From contig NW_019211456.1 in NCBI RefSeq assembly GCF_002443255.2, positions 48,606,486 through 48,670,485 on the forward strand: a stretch of 64,000 nt of DNA, written 5' to 3'. This document shows positions 50,901 through 62,890 of this stretch, one piece after another. Both the position numbers and the translations under genes were made by a program. This DNA is from Varroa destructor (lineage: Eukaryota > Arthropoda > Arachnida > Mesostigmata > Varroidae). The notes below the pieces were generated by a model. The model made no database searches, was not told the origin of the DNA, and saw nothing but the letters and a program-made list of their open reading frames with translations. Position 1 is the stretch's first letter, and every line of letters starts with the position of its first letter.

Positions 50901-53900
50901 AAACAAGCTCACATAATTATTCTTTTATCTTAAAATACGTTCTAAATAATTCTTATACGCTTTGAATCACGAATAACGGATATCTGAATCCATAACATAG
51001 TGTATCACCTCTTTTATCATATTTTTAATATATTTCAAAAGCATATCACTGCTGGAAAAAGTTAAGCGATGAAATTCACTTTTTTTAGTGTAAATGTGCG
51101 CATTTAAGGACAACTGCGTGGGAACAATTTTAGCTGTTTAGGTTATTCAGACAGACGAATACCACGGCTCTGAGACTCTGATTTTAGCAATTAATCAGGC
51201 ATGTTTACTAGTATGCATCTAGTTAGCAAATCTACAGATGCCGAGCTTCTGAAGCTCTCAAGCCTCTCTAAATTCACTGCTATTAATTAAAAAAATTCTG
51301 ATTTAAAGCGATTTAAATAGCATAGATGTCGTATAATTACTTGCTGAATTGTTATTTATTTAGACCGTTTCTATAAATTAAATAGCGGGGAGTTATTAAA
51401 GAGCTAGCGAGTAGAACTAGAGATGTTCAGTTAACTACTGTACTTAGCGTCATTAAAAGCATATGAATTGAATAAAATATTGAGGGTAATATTAGGCTAC
51501 AAAGAGCAGGTGGCATAAATATGTGCGAATCTATGATATAAAGACCAATCAACGAAGTGCCACTTTTTTATTATCGTGAAGGGAGTTCATTCTTTCCCTG
51601 ATTGATCCGATGTTGTTCTTCCATATACTTCAGCACTTCATCAAAGCACAGCTTGGCTGAGACCACCCAAACCTCAAAGACATACAAGCGCATGTTTTTC
51701 AAATATAGGAGTAAAGTAGAGCATGAAGCTAACTCATATGGTATTGCTCTTTTGCGCTCGATGGCTTACTCATCTTACGTTTATAGGACAGCGTAATTCA
51801 ACTATGGAGTATATTACGAGGCGATGATCCGGAAGAACAGTGCGAGCCGCAGTTGGTGGCTCAAACATCGCTTAAAGGAGACGTCGCTGCCATGGAGGTT
51901 AGCATCTTATTTTTCTTATTAACTATAGTCTTTGTTGCTCGAATGAGTTGAACAGCTTTGTCACAACAAACAAATATGAATTATTATTATATTATTTAAG
52001 CAGAGATATTATAGTGTATGTACTATGAGCATAGATTATGCTTTATTCGTACATTAGCACCGGTATAATAATATGGTTCTAGTTCTGCGATGAAATAAGA
52101 ATATAATCAACAAGGTTTCATGCTGACAAATCTTAGACTCACTTGCTTTGATAATATTAGCTTTCGAGGAGTTATTTCGTAGTGTTTATATTACATTTTT
52201 CAACCCACCAGTATAGTTAGACCGTCACTCCATATCAAATGAATCGCAGATACGATGATCATTAAATGCTTTTATTTACCACGATGGCAACGTCGATTTG
52301 AACGTATAGTATGAGACAAGCCGTTAATTCTCAATTCAATACACTACCTTTGTTTAAAAATTGTTGATTTATAGATTTTTGGGCTGCAGGCATTGGAGTC
52401 AAGATTCCGCTTAATTGGCATGCATTCTGCTTTTGAATACGTGTGCTTCTGTTCTTGATCTTTGTTTATGGTAAAAAAAAAAGTAAACAATTACCGCTTT
52501 TAATTAATTTTATAAGCGTCGTTTTTCATGACGATATAATCAAATCTCGTGGACATCACATAAATGTTTAGTCATTTTCACTATCGCGTATAAAGCTCCC
52601 TGTCTTTCTATTTCCGACTAACTATAAAATTTGTCTCGAACCTCTATTATTATTACTATTATTGTGTAGTACATGTACTCGTTGAAATTAATATGATTAA
52701 GTAATTATGTAGAGTACTACTAATATTTTCTCTAACCTAAAGAGAAAAACATCGACTTGATGTTAGTGAAAGTTTATTATTTAAATGCATAAATATCAAG
52801 TATGTACAGTCATCTGTCCGAAAAAAAACGGGAAGGCAGCTAAGATACCGTTTCACCTTCGAAGTTGTGAAAGGCAATGAAACGTCAATGACAAGTTTTG
52901 CTACGCTTTAGCGCCTGTAACGTCGTTTCTGGTGTACCAGGTACATTATCGTCCTACGAAAATCTTGCACCTTATCGTTGTATAGCATCGTATATATATG
53001 TGTGGCATAGTAAATCCCTACTTGCGTATTAACAATCGTACGTTTGCGATCAATGCACACTTACTGCGAGGGACGCCAGATCACCAGTGAATTAGTTAAT
53101 AAAATAGTTATGCTGTATTCAGAGCTCCGAGTAGCTCATTGGTTACCTCTTAAGATACTGTGGCATCCCAACAGGGAGCAGACTAAAGAGCTGTGTTGAC
53201 GATTTCGCTAAGGTCATAACGTTATGGTCCTGACTAGTTTGTTTACGCGGTTTTCCCAGCGCACCTTGTGGACAAATTAGACCAAAGATCATCGCTGTTT
53301 GAGCTACAAGGCCTACAACGCCTTCATCAAGGTGTGGTCGAAACATATGTAAGTCGACAGGATCGATAAGGGAGGTTAGCTGGTAGACTAAGTTCTCGTT
53401 AGCGCGTGTAGCTAGCAGCTTCTCGAGGTACTCGATGTCAAAGAGAAGCTGTAATGCCAGTTCTTGCTGAGCAGAGGCGGGAAGGCCAGCACGCTGGTCC
53501 AGTACTTTTTGGTAGACCTGTTCTACAGCTTCGTGAAGCAGCTGGTTTGCCTGAAGAATAACCTTCTTAGAAATTGCACAATCCATTATTTCACGGATGC
53601 GGACACAAATGATAAACAGCAACTGATTAAGAGGCAATACGGCATGCTGGGGCAAATAGATCGAGGTATATACCGGGACACCCTCTTCGCCTTCATCGCT
53701 AAGATCCACTTTGACTTTCACTGAAGCTAGCTTGAGTAGTATATGCGCGACAGGGATGTTAAAAGATTTCTTAAAAGGCTCCAGATTTTCCTCAATAAGT
53801 ATTTTAAGGGCCGTTAAGGTAGCTAGATTTCTACTTTCTAACAACGATTCCTTGCGATGTAACCAGTCATTGTTGCCAAAGACCTGCTGTAGATGCACAC

Positions 53901-56900
53901 AGTTGGTTAGAGCGAAAGCTAAATGAGACAGAAGGGAAAGGAAATAGCAGCATCGAACCCCGCTCTCGACACATTGAGCGATGAAAGCGCAGACCCGCGT
54001 GAGCATTTGCTCGGCAGAGGCGCTCGTCAGTTTGGCGAGGGAACGGTGCTCGGCCGAAGCCATTTCCCGGAACGGAACAAACTCGGATAATTGGTCCATG
54101 GCTGACTTAACGGAAGAATCAAAAGCCTTACAAAGAGAAGGTACGTTGGAAAATTTTACACGGGCTGCTTCCTGAAAACTTGAATGGATGGATGTGAGAA
54201 GCTGTTCGGTGGCTGTATGAAGAATGTCCTCGAAGATACCCGCGATGCGTACAACGATAGCTTCCTGAAAGAATGTTTCATAGATGTCTGGTGTCTTCTT
54301 ACCAAGAAATTCCGCACACATCTGGGTTTTGTCGATTGACGTTCGCAGGTGGTCGTATGCTTTGGCAATACTTCGGCATTCGTTATGACATTGCAGTTCC
54401 AACGTGAGCTTTTGCCGACAGCTCAGCCGCATCTGCTCAAGGAAAGCCTCTGCTTGGACCACTGTTGGCCCAACTAAAAGACGTGTATCACTTAAGGCCT
54501 CTGGCAATACACAGCGAAATTGGGCCAGATGCCTCGGTAGAAACTGGGTAGCCAGAGAAAGTGGGTCTTCAACAAGCGATACGATTCCATGTGAGTTGAT
54601 ACGATGGTTCTGAAAGTATCTCACGAGATCAGGTGGGTCTCCGGCTAGAGAGTGGGCTAAATTAAGTGTAAAAATAAGATAGCGCGCCACATTTCGAAAC
54701 TTGTCTTTCGTTTGTGCTGTTTGTTCATCTAGGGCTTGTTGGAGGTAATTAGTACGTTGCTGGAAGAACATTTCGACGAGTTTCTCAGGCCTATGGCCTT
54801 CAAGAATGGCGAGAGCGCACAAAGCTTCACTAAGTGAGTCCGAGTTGCAGTCGGGATCAGCCATTGCAGTTAAACAGCCATTGCTCAACATACGGGTCGA
54901 TGTCCGGAGCGATTTCTGACAAGTTGCTAACAGTTGCTCACGAAGTTGATGCCCACGTACAGCCAGCTGTGCTAACGCTATGAGGGCTGCGGAAGAAATC
55001 ATTTCACGAGCTTCGATTAACGGTCCTAGTCGTGCGCCTATGTCTAAAACTAATTTGGTCTGCACGAAATCGGCGAAAACTTGAGGGTCTCTAGTCGACA
55101 CATTTAATGACCTGGGTTTAAATTGTTCACAACGAAAGGGTAACTGACGTAGCTTAGAGGGCAATTCATCGGCTAGTTGTTTCATATTTTGTATAGTATC
55201 TGCAGCATCAATTAGCTCACGATAGCGTTCACCCACCATCTCGCGGAGATCCTGATTTTTTTTGCTAATATCTTGAAGTATCTTTTGACGAATTTCCACT
55301 ATCTCAGCGATTGAATGTTGCTGAAATAGTACATCAGCACCTGTCGGCGTATTTTCCTCCTCGTTAGGTACCATGGCCTAACAGATTTGTAGGACGATAA
55401 TATAAAACACAAGTCGTTTACATTGATGACTTTAGGACACAAAAAATGAAACACTTGTTCTCCGAGATCTGCCAACACCGGATGATTTCTCTTTTTCGAA
55501 CGATCTGCTTCTACAAGCAGGCTTCGTGGTGTTGTCAACGGTTCCGTCGTTTAAGGCTATGGGAGGGGCGGAATCATACGAAAGACGTACGCGGGCTGTC
55601 GTTCTTTCGCTATAACATTTCATTGACCGATACGCGAAAATCCAATAAGTTTTTAAGCGATAAAAACATTACTATTTAAAGCTATATATATTTAGTCCAT
55701 ATATACATTCGGTTATATGTATAGTCTTAATTTTTTTTGAAAAGGTGTTCTACTTTTTTAAAAATATTTCCACTATATTCTATATTAAGAAAAAATAAAG
55801 ATTAAGCCTGTCTTTAAAAAAATCACCAATTTTTATCGGCAACAATAATTTTATTCAAGCTAAATAAAATGATCTTTTTTATAGCATCGTATGTATATAT
55901 ATACTGATTTTGTTCTCGAAATATTTTAAACGAAGATTAAGACACAATAAACTTTTGATTATCGAAAATTTGCTAAAAAAAACTGCTCAGAACTAGCTTA
56001 CTATTACGAAATATCTTTTTGTAACACAAGAGTTATAGATATCGCAGTAAGTTCTTGTCCTTTTCACCGTGGCAGAACTCTTTACCGCCCGAGTACTTCA
56101 CCCGCTTGCTGTTTCTATAACTGTTGTTGTTAATCTTGTATTGATATTTAAATATAGAACACTAAATGCACATAGAGGCCTCTATTAATCTACGTAGACG
56201 TCAGAAACGACACCGGACAAAATGCGGGAAGCCAGACCTTGGTATTGCATCTAATAGCATACTTCATAAACTCTTTATCGTAAACGCCTGTGCATAAATA
56301 CAAAAAGTGGAAAGATCATACACAATAATAAGGAAGGGCTGATACTATCAGTAACCTAAAGTGATTAGGGTCATAACAAAGGAAACGGCGTTGAAACTGT
56401 GTCGAAAACTCAATAACAGCGTAATAGCCAGATAACTTGGAGAAAACACAGTCGGTTGGTCTTTTCGACGTCGTATGAAAGCTAAGTGGCATCTTTTTGT
56501 GGCCTGGCAAACTCGTTGCCATTTCAAACCATGTTTTTTTGAAAATTGGACTTACGTTTCAATAAGATTCATAGAAAGTGAGAAACCTGTTTTTGTTTCT
56601 TCAGCAAGCATTTTCTAAATATTTGACCTGTTATACCGTAAAGAGTTTGCTACATGAGGTGTTACAGTTGTCTCATTAACTCTTATCGAAGATCGAATAC
56701 TCGAAAAAGCATTCGAAATTAGCTCAAAGCGACTTTTAGTACCATTGGCGCATACCAAGGAAATAAACGTCACATATATTTAACAAATGCATGCTACTGT
56801 CAGTGAGACAGACATCAGTAGCGAAGATAGACATTTAGAGTAAGGGTGTGCATATACAGACAAAAAAGAATAACATATTACTGTGTCAAGAACCTATAAT

Positions 56901-59123
56901 AATAATAACTTTCTGGCGTGGAATAATTATCATTATTAGGCTTTTTGAAATGTTGAAATTTGGCTGTCAATTCTTGACGGATGTGTTTTTTCGAACATAT
57001 GTGTAGCTCAGTTTCTGAAATATAATTGTGTGCTATTTATTTTGAACCTCAGTTCATCGACCCAAACCAGTTGATTGCGGCAACCTCATCGAGCGAACTC
57101 ATCCTTTTCCAATGCACCTCATCGGTACGTAGTTACTGGATTGCTATAGACGGCCATGAAATTAACCGTCGTGTGATTTAATTGCTACTTGTACATTTCC
57201 TTCCAAAATCAACAATTTCATTACCGTTTTTAACTACCTGTCTTTGGACTTTTCGGAAATCTGTATTGCTAAATAAAACCCTTGTTCATAAAATTGGATG
57301 CTGTCTTCCAAATCAAGGCCATGGTCTTTAACAACAATTGTTTCATTTAATTTGTCCTGGACAGAAAATAGCATAACCATTACGTTCCACTGACAAAGTA
57401 CGTCAAATAATGACATATAATGAATTGCTTATTAAGGTTTTCTTTAATTTTTCTCTTTATTCAGTCAATTACAGAAACACGCAGATGGCCACCAACGGGA
57501 GATTGTCCTATGCCCTACTCCGATTTGGCTGTTCGGCAAAGTCTCGAAGGTGCTGAAGTTGTTACTGTAGGCGAGGATGGACTACTTAAGAGGTTCTTGC
57601 TCAAGGTAATATTAATTACGAGGGATTGCTTTCAAGTGAAGTAGAACGTAACTTGTTTTGTTACTGTCTAAAAATAATTGTAGCGGACACTTATATGAAT
57701 GTCTGAGTGAAGAATCACAACAGCTGATTCTTTTTCTGTGTTCCATTTAATAGCCTTAGGTTACTTCTGTCAGCCAATATAGCACGGATCACACAAGGCG
57801 TCTTACGCGTTTTCATCTTAAACGATATGTTAAATGGAATTCGTGCCAAAGCTGGTAGTTCATATAGGTAATTAACCAATAGTTTACCTTAACTTTCAAT
57901 CCTGAATATCCAGGAACCTAAGGACCACCCGACGCAGACGATAGAAACCGGTTGCGACTCTCTAACTTGTGTGTCCTATTTAGGACAAAAAGAAGTGGCC
58001 GTAGGTAACCTTGCAGGAAAGCTGAAGATTTTTGACCTCAGTAAAGGACAAGAGGTCCGATCATGTATGCTGTAAGTGTCTGGTGTTAATTCATAATCAT
58101 AGCGAATCGAGGTAACATGCTTGGGTCTCGTTTAGACATACGACCATTTTGAACAAGCCGCAAAGCAGAGTAGACTGATTAAAGTAAAGGTGTTGATCGA
58201 AATAAAAATAAATTGAACTACACATCAAGTCATTTCTTTTACTAATTTGTATGCTATTGTGCCCATATCTATCCGGATCCTTTGTTTAATTCTGATCAAA
58301 GTCGACAAGATGATCTCGTCGGGATCACATGCGTGCTTCAGCATCCGTCCCAACCACAGCTTCTATTTTGCGGCACAGAGGCGGGCTCGATTTGTGTCTG
58401 GGACTTACGGATTGCGGATCAACCTCATCCGTCTGCATTTTATAACTGTCATTCTGTACTTATACCCGAATTACGTTTCCACGCACTCTCAACTGCTCAC
58501 CTGATAAGCGTATGTTATGATGGCAGTGCGCTTTGGTGGAATGCCAGCCGATTAATGAGTCCTTTTGAGTCAGTGGGTCAACTACCAGCTTTGGGTTCGA
58601 ATCGACCAGCGGGGGACATTAAGCGAACTCAGAACGGTGAGTAAATCGACGAGGAGAAGTAGCCATTTTCAGTGTACCTAATACAAACGTGTAGTTAATT
58701 TGGCTTGTTTTCGTCACTGTAGACTACATCCCAGTCAAAGAGGGCTTATAGGAAAAAGATCATGCACGTAACAAGTGATAACCCACCTAATTTATAGCAA
58801 TAGATAGCGAGTTTCACTGCATATAATAAAAAGATTTTTTGCCGTATAGGCGAAACATCGTAGCACGGGTGCCATTCTTGTGCTTTTTTTTGCAAGAACC
58901 ACTTCTCTGAACAAATTGGGAATTTGGAATCTGTGAATAACGTTAAGCGTGCATTTCAGATACAACCGGCTGGCTCATGCCGGATGTAATGAAGGACCGA
59001 ATGGACATTGAGAGGCTTGTGGCACCATCGTTGTTCTGCGTGAACTCGGTGGACACTGCTGGAGATTTGGTCGCAGTCGGAGGAGACTCAGAAATGTTGC
59101 AAATATTCTCCATACCTGTGTAG
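47995..59123 (+). CDS. NUP43: Nucleoporin Nup43, WD-repeat subunit of the Nup107-160 (Y) complex
   Basis: Peripheral beta-propeller of the nuclear pore scaffold, also found at kinetochores in vertebrates. Seven coding exons: 47995-48117, 51787-51897, 57053-57124, 57465-57605, 57914-58071, 58302-58636 and 58960-59123; 1104 nt, 367 residues (human 380), phases exact. Exon 1 (KIIGKKIAKLRFMPVKEP, then VASWDDD) and exon 2 (SVIQLWSIL) match the Nup43 N-terminus. Later exons give VVTVGEDGLLKRF, KLKIFDLSKG, FCGTEAGSICVWDLR and CYDGSALWWNASR. The C-terminus has the diagnostic WLMPDVMKDRMDIERL and then SVDTAGDLVAVGGDSEM. ATG context is strong (TACCATGG). Intron 1 is 3.7 kb and intron 2 is 5.2 kb; intron 2 holds COG1 on the opposite strand. 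The exon 2 donor is GTTAGC, weaker than usual. No canonical AATAAA is obvious close behind the stop. Confidence 0.93.
48118..51786. other. NUP43 intron 1
   Basis: No conserved exon seen. The segment 49640-50900 contains several overlapping open frames on both strands and may be old transposon-derived sequence, but no transposase motif could be read. A second TATCGATA lies near 49438. Confidence 0.6.
53143..55374 (-). CDS. COG1: Conserved oligomeric Golgi complex subunit 1
   Basis: COG1 is a lobe-bridging subunit of the eight-member COG tether, which directs retrograde vesicles within the Golgi and so keeps glycosylation enzymes in place. A single uninterrupted ORF of 743 residues. The family signature near the N-terminus is intact (QDLREMVGERYRELIDAADT, about 41-60) and leads into a coiled-coil tether helix. 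The C-terminal end is also present (LIDPVDLHMFRPHL, then SSTQLFSLLPVGM), so although shorter than the human protein (about 980) it is not truncated at either end. It is intronless and lies inside NUP43 intron 2, antisense to the host. Absence of introns in an intron-rich region suggests origin by retroposition or intron loss; no poly-A tract or target-site duplication was found to decide. Confidence 0.96.
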   Translation of the reverse strand: MVPNEEENTPTGADVLFQQHSIAEIVEIRQKILQDISKKNQDLREMVGERYRELIDAADTIQNMKQLADELPSKLRQLPFRCEQFKPRSLNVSTRDPQVFADFVQTKLVLDIGARLGPLIEAREMISSAALIALAQLAVRGHQLREQLLATCQKSLRTSTRMLSNGCLTAMADPDCNSDSLSEALCALAILEGHRPEKLVEMFFQQRTNYLQQALDEQTAQTKDKFRNVARYLIFTLNLAHSLAGDPPDLVRYFQNHRINSHGIVSLVEDPLSLATQFLPRHLAQFRCVLPEALSDTRLLVGPTVVQAEAFLEQMRLSCRQKLTLELQCHNECRSIAKAYDHLRTSIDKTQMCAEFLGKKTPDIYETFFQEAIVVRIAGIFEDILHTATEQLLTSIHSSFQEAARVKFSNVPSLCKAFDSSVKSAMDQLSEFVPFREMASAEHRSLAKLTSASAEQMLTRVCAFIAQCVESGVRCCYFLSLLSHLAFALTNCVHLQQVFGNNDWLHRKESLLESRNLATLTALKILIEENLEPFKKSFNIPVAHILLKLASVKVKVDLSDEGEEGVPVYTSIYLPQHAVLPLNQLLFIICVRIREIMDCAISKKVILQANQLLHEAVEQVYQKVLDQRAGLPASAQQELALQLLFDIEYLEKLLATRANENLVYQLTSLIDPVDLHMFRPHLDEGVVGLVAQTAMIFGLICPQGALGKPRKQTSQDHNVMTLAKSSTQLFSLLPVGMPQYLKR
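55375..57052. other. NUP43 intron 2 behind the COG1 start; likely COG1 promoter
   Basis: The first 250 bp upstream of the COG1 ATG (55375-55630) is GC-richer than the rest and is the probable COG1 promoter and leader. Beyond that only AT-rich sequence is seen. Confidence 0.45.
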
Positions 59124-60501
59124 CCCTGATAGTAAACTTAACTTGTACGGGGCAAAACTATGTCCATTGGAAACACCGCTCACTCCTAATGCGACAATAG
59201 TATATATATACTATATGAACTGCGCATGTGCCCAAGAAAAATTTATATAGGATTAGGTGGGTCCAGTAGCGGATCTCAGTACCATCTTCAAACTCGACGA
59301 GACAAAAGTGTGAACAGTTTTTGCTTCTGATAGAAGCGAGTAGCGGAGTGTGTTGTATGCGTGTTGTATTTTTGCGGATCTGACGATGGCGGTCCCTCAC
59401 TCATCATAAAGATGACTGAAAGGGATCACTATGATAAGTTGACCAGATTGGGTATTCGAAGCAATCCGTCATTCACGCTTAACCCTCGCTTTTATCTCTT
59501 TGCGACTTTTTTAGAGCTAAACATGTGTACGATTTACAATGTACTTTGCGTGAAAAGAAAAACATGTAGAAAAAAGTGGACAAATGGGGGCGACAAATAC
59601 CAGGAATGTTTTTTAATTGAGATGGAACTAAAAAATAACTAGTGAAATATGACATTTACTAGTGCGTCTAAGAGTAATGAATATACCTAAGCGCTGACAC
59701 ACGAGCAGAATGATGATTTCAACTTGTGGCAGTTGGTCCAGAATCAGGATGATCGATTAATGGTGGTCTTGGTAATGATCAGTTTTTCGATGACGTAATA
59801 GAAGACTAAACGATGATGCAAGGCAACTCTGCCGGCTCGTACTCAAAGGAAAGGAAGATGTAACTACTGGATCGTGCGAAAAATTAAGAAACATGTTTAT
59901 CTCAATTTGCTGAACACTGAGTTGTGCCGACGCTAACGATACCCACGACGACAAAGGTTATTGGTAATGACAAATGCTATATTCTATTATTATTATTATT
60001 AATTACAAGCGTGCTGATGGAAAATAATATTGATGGTAAAAGATGATGGTATAACGATACACATTCGGCGGTACAACTGCTGACAATTATATATACAAAA
60101 GTATGATGATAAATGATGCGAATGATGCTACTCTGCGACATGAGAAGGGTAATTAAATAATGGTATAGATTGGTCAAAACTAGGTAAACGTCCTGCGGTG
60201 AACATATGGATGCGTGTAGTGGTTGACATGAGACATGGTCACAATTGGAAAAATATGATGTGCTACATGGATGTATTCATACGGAATCTTTTGTGTATTC
60301 ATTTGTACCTTATAAAGAAGTAGCTTTATTTCAGGTTAATTAGTTAACTCTGTTTATGATGAATGCATTAGTCACATCAAAGCAACAGGAAATAAGTCAT
60401 TTACAATTATACCTCTCTTTCATATTACATACCATAACCATCTTTGTTATTATGCATCAAAGAAAAGCCTTCCAAAAAGCTCTGAACATAAATAATTATT
60501 C
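59124..60501. other. Intergenic region between convergent NUP43 and COQ8
   Basis: No coding signal. Contains a perfect 18-bp AT palindrome at 59197-59214 and an ATT-type repeat near 59984-60000. Confidence 0.6.
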
Positions 60502-60556
60502 TTTATTACAGTAATAGAAGAGCTACTAGAATTGCCTAATTACTAAGGACTTTATT
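60502..60556 (-). terminator. COQ8 polyadenylation signals, one overlapping the stop codon
   Basis: AATAAA (gene strand) at 60551-60556 includes the TAA stop itself (60552-60554). A second AATAAA at 60502-60507 is better placed for normal 3' end formation. Confidence 0.6.
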
Positions 60557-62333
60557 TTAGTAGGACGTTCTGCTGTTCTTTGTGGTATTGCTCGCGGATA
60601 TCCATGAACATACTGCGACAGTCTATTTTAGCACGAAGCTTTGAGCATAAAAGAAAAATTCCTGATAATTTCCGATGAAGCGAGTAGATTTCTTCGGGTG
60701 GTGGTGTGAGACGATGCTTAAGCATTATAGGAATAAGCTGGCCTACTTTTTCCTCCGTACGCCCCTCACCAAAGTCAAATTCATCGACCGTAAATGCCTC
60801 TCCCAGAATTAGGACAGCATCACAATGTGCACGACGCATTATTTCGCTTTCCTCTCCAGTTAGGAAACCAATCTGTTCAGATAGATTAAGTATTTTTACT
60901 TCGTCGCGTTCTGCTGCTGCTTCGATCACCTTAAGATAAGTATCGATGAAGCTCTTTTTGTACGAACGGGTGGCGCCGAAGTCAAGAAGGACTACGCGTT
61001 GAGTACTTGGTTGATAAAGGAAATTTGACCAATTGGGGTCTGTCTGCATGTAACGATAGATAAAGATTTCATTTAGCGTCAGTCGCAATAGGTTTTCAGA
61101 GATATAGTTTCGAAGTGGTTGACTAGCATTTGCGAGGCGGTCGACCGGCAGGGCTCCTTTGACGAGTTCGGTGACAAGTACGCTGTTCGTTGTAAGTTCG
61201 TCAATGACTTTTGGAACCTGGAAAACCTCATCATGCCTAAGAAGTTCTTGAAATTTGTTACCACTTGCTGCCTCTCGATTGTAGTCAACCTCCCAGACAA
61301 GCTCTCGTCGCGCAACCTCAACGAGATTGTTAATAAACATTCCTCTGGGTAACATATCCCACACCTTTAGCAACATCATCAGATTGTCTATGTCGGCGTT
61401 GATACCCTTGGCAACGCCCGGATACTGAACCTTGATTGCTACCTCCCTTCCTCTAAAAACTCCACGATGTACCTGGCCAATGCTAGCAGCTGCAAAAGGC
61501 ATATCTTCAAATGAGTCCATTCGACTTCTCCACTTGTTACCCCACTCACGCGACATTACTTGATTAAGCTGCCAGCTCGGCATATAGTGTGCCGAATCTC
61601 TTACTCGGACAAACAGTTGCTGAATTTCAGGAGGAACAACTTTAAGGTTTTGCAAACTAAGAATTTGACCAATTTTTAGGGCAGCACCACGCACCTGACA
61701 CAGTGTTTCGACAATACGATTAGCATTCGCTTCGCTCAACAAAAGCGGCCGTTCCTCATTTGAAGCAAGCCTGCGAACGGCTTCAGTCGCTGCCCCTACT
61801 CCAAGACCGGCCAAAAGCCCTCCATAAGTTAAAGCTCGACCAATACGAGATGCAGGCACCTTTTTGGCTTTTGATGACGTGCCCAGCATAGGATCCATTG
61901 TCGTAATTGTTTCAAAAATTCTCTCCCCTTTAGGTTGTGGCACTTTGATAAGGTTCTCCGTCGGTCGGATAGGCTCATGAAGAGGAGCCGTGCCAATAAT
62001 CTGTCGTAAATTATACTCCATGGCCTTCATGACAAACTGACGTAACCCTTCGAAAACCACACAAAGATTCTCCACACCAAAGTCACTGTCGTTCTTTGAC
62101 TTCGCCGCAATGCGCTTCCGTGTGCCAGTAGGTGATAGCGGTATTCCGTAACGACTAAGAGCCTGCCCGATTTGAGATAAGCCCTGTGACATCATAACAA
62201 TCCCCTGTGCGAACCGAGTATCTGGGGGCATATCATATTTGGTGCCCGACAGGGGCGAACGAATAGAACCACCACTTTCAATCGTGCGCCTAGGATGCCG
62301 CACGTATCTGGAAGTTTGCCGAACATGAAACAT
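60552..62333 (-). CDS. COQ8: Atypical kinase COQ8 (ADCK3/ADCK4, UbiB family)
   Basis: Mitochondrial inner-membrane UbiB ATPase/kinase-like protein required for assembly of the coenzyme Q biosynthetic complex. Single-exon ORF of 593 residues, close to vertebrate COQ8A/B. A basic N-terminus (MFHVRQTSRYVRHPRRT) suits mitochondrial import. A glycine-rich membrane helix lies at about 170-185 (YGGLLAGLGVGAATEA). The family-specific KxGQ motif is KIGQ at 220-223. The alanine-rich loop AAAS at 281-284 replaces a normal glycine loop. The ATP lysine is in VAIKVQYPG (about 301), the catalytic loop is QTDPNWSNF (about 430-438) and the metal site is DFG at 451-453. All UbiB hallmarks are intact. Intronless in an otherwise intron-rich region. 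It diverges from the V-ATPase F gene with 557 bp between start codons. Confidence 0.97.
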   Translation of the reverse strand: MFHVRQTSRYVRHPRRTIESGGSIRSPLSGTKYDMPPDTRFAQGIVMMSQGLSQIGQALSRYGIPLSPTGTRKRIAAKSKNDSDFGVENLCVVFEGLRQFVMKAMEYNLRQIIGTAPLHEPIRPTENLIKVPQPKGERIFETITTMDPMLGTSSKAKKVPASRIGRALTYGGLLAGLGVGAATEAVRRLASNEERPLLLSEANANRIVETLCQVRGAALKIGQILSLQNLKVVPPEIQQLFVRVRDSAHYMPSWQLNQVMSREWGNKWRSRMDSFEDMPFAAASIGQVHRGVFRGREVAIKVQYPGVAKGINADIDNLMMLLKVWDMLPRGMFINNLVEVARRELVWEVDYNREAASGNKFQELLRHDEVFQVPKVIDELTTNSVLVTELVKGALPVDRLANASQPLRNYISENLLRLTLNEIFIYRYMQTDPNWSNFLYQPSTQRVVLLDFGATRSYKKSFIDTYLKVIEAAAERDEVKILNLSEQIGFLTGEESEIMRRAHCDAVLILGEAFTVDEFDFGEGRTEEKVGQLIPIMLKHRLTPPPEEIYSLHRKLSGIFLLCSKLRAKIDCRSMFMDIREQYHKEQQNVLLK

Positions 62334-62890
62334 TTTCGCGACTTAACCTTTTGGTGAGGATAAACACGGCAAACTGGCCCAAAAGTACGCTCAATAGAAC
62401 TTATTGGGGATCATTTAGCTGCAAACTCGCACTTTAAATAAATATACCGTGTAGCCATCCATTGCTATCTTTTGAATTTCATATATTTTTATTCTATTGT
62501 GAAACCCGCTGGTTCGATTGATAGGATGTGAACGGATTTGGAGCAGTGCGACATTTCGGACATTTAGAGAGGTTACATGTACTTCGTATGAAGGCTTCGC
62601 TCGTTGAACGCATTTTTACAATATGCTTTTTATAGGACCGCTTAACCACTTGATACGCATATTTGGGCTTGCGTTTCTAATGCATCTGGGAATATAAGTC
62701 CTTTGAAATCTTTTAAATTATTAATACAAGCGTGGCTCATCCAGCTGCCAGGTGCGTTCATCTAGATTACCTGTCAACCGAATCACGAGATCTATTTGCT
62801 ATTAAATCTTGTGCCTGGTAGGAATCAGTCTTGTGCGAGTGTTTAGCTTTCATGCAATTTGGCACTGATACACAAGAGAACATTTTCACC
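62334..62890. promoter_or_regulatory. Divergent promoter of COQ8 and V-ATPase subunit F
   Basis: 557 bp separates two start codons transcribed away from each other. It should hold both promoters. No clear TATA box or DRE was seen. Confidence 0.6.

Noticed and set aside
55446..56522. Search for NUP43 first exons just upstream of 57053
   Set aside because: No frame matches the Nup43 N-terminus here; the true exons were found at 47995 and 51787 instead.
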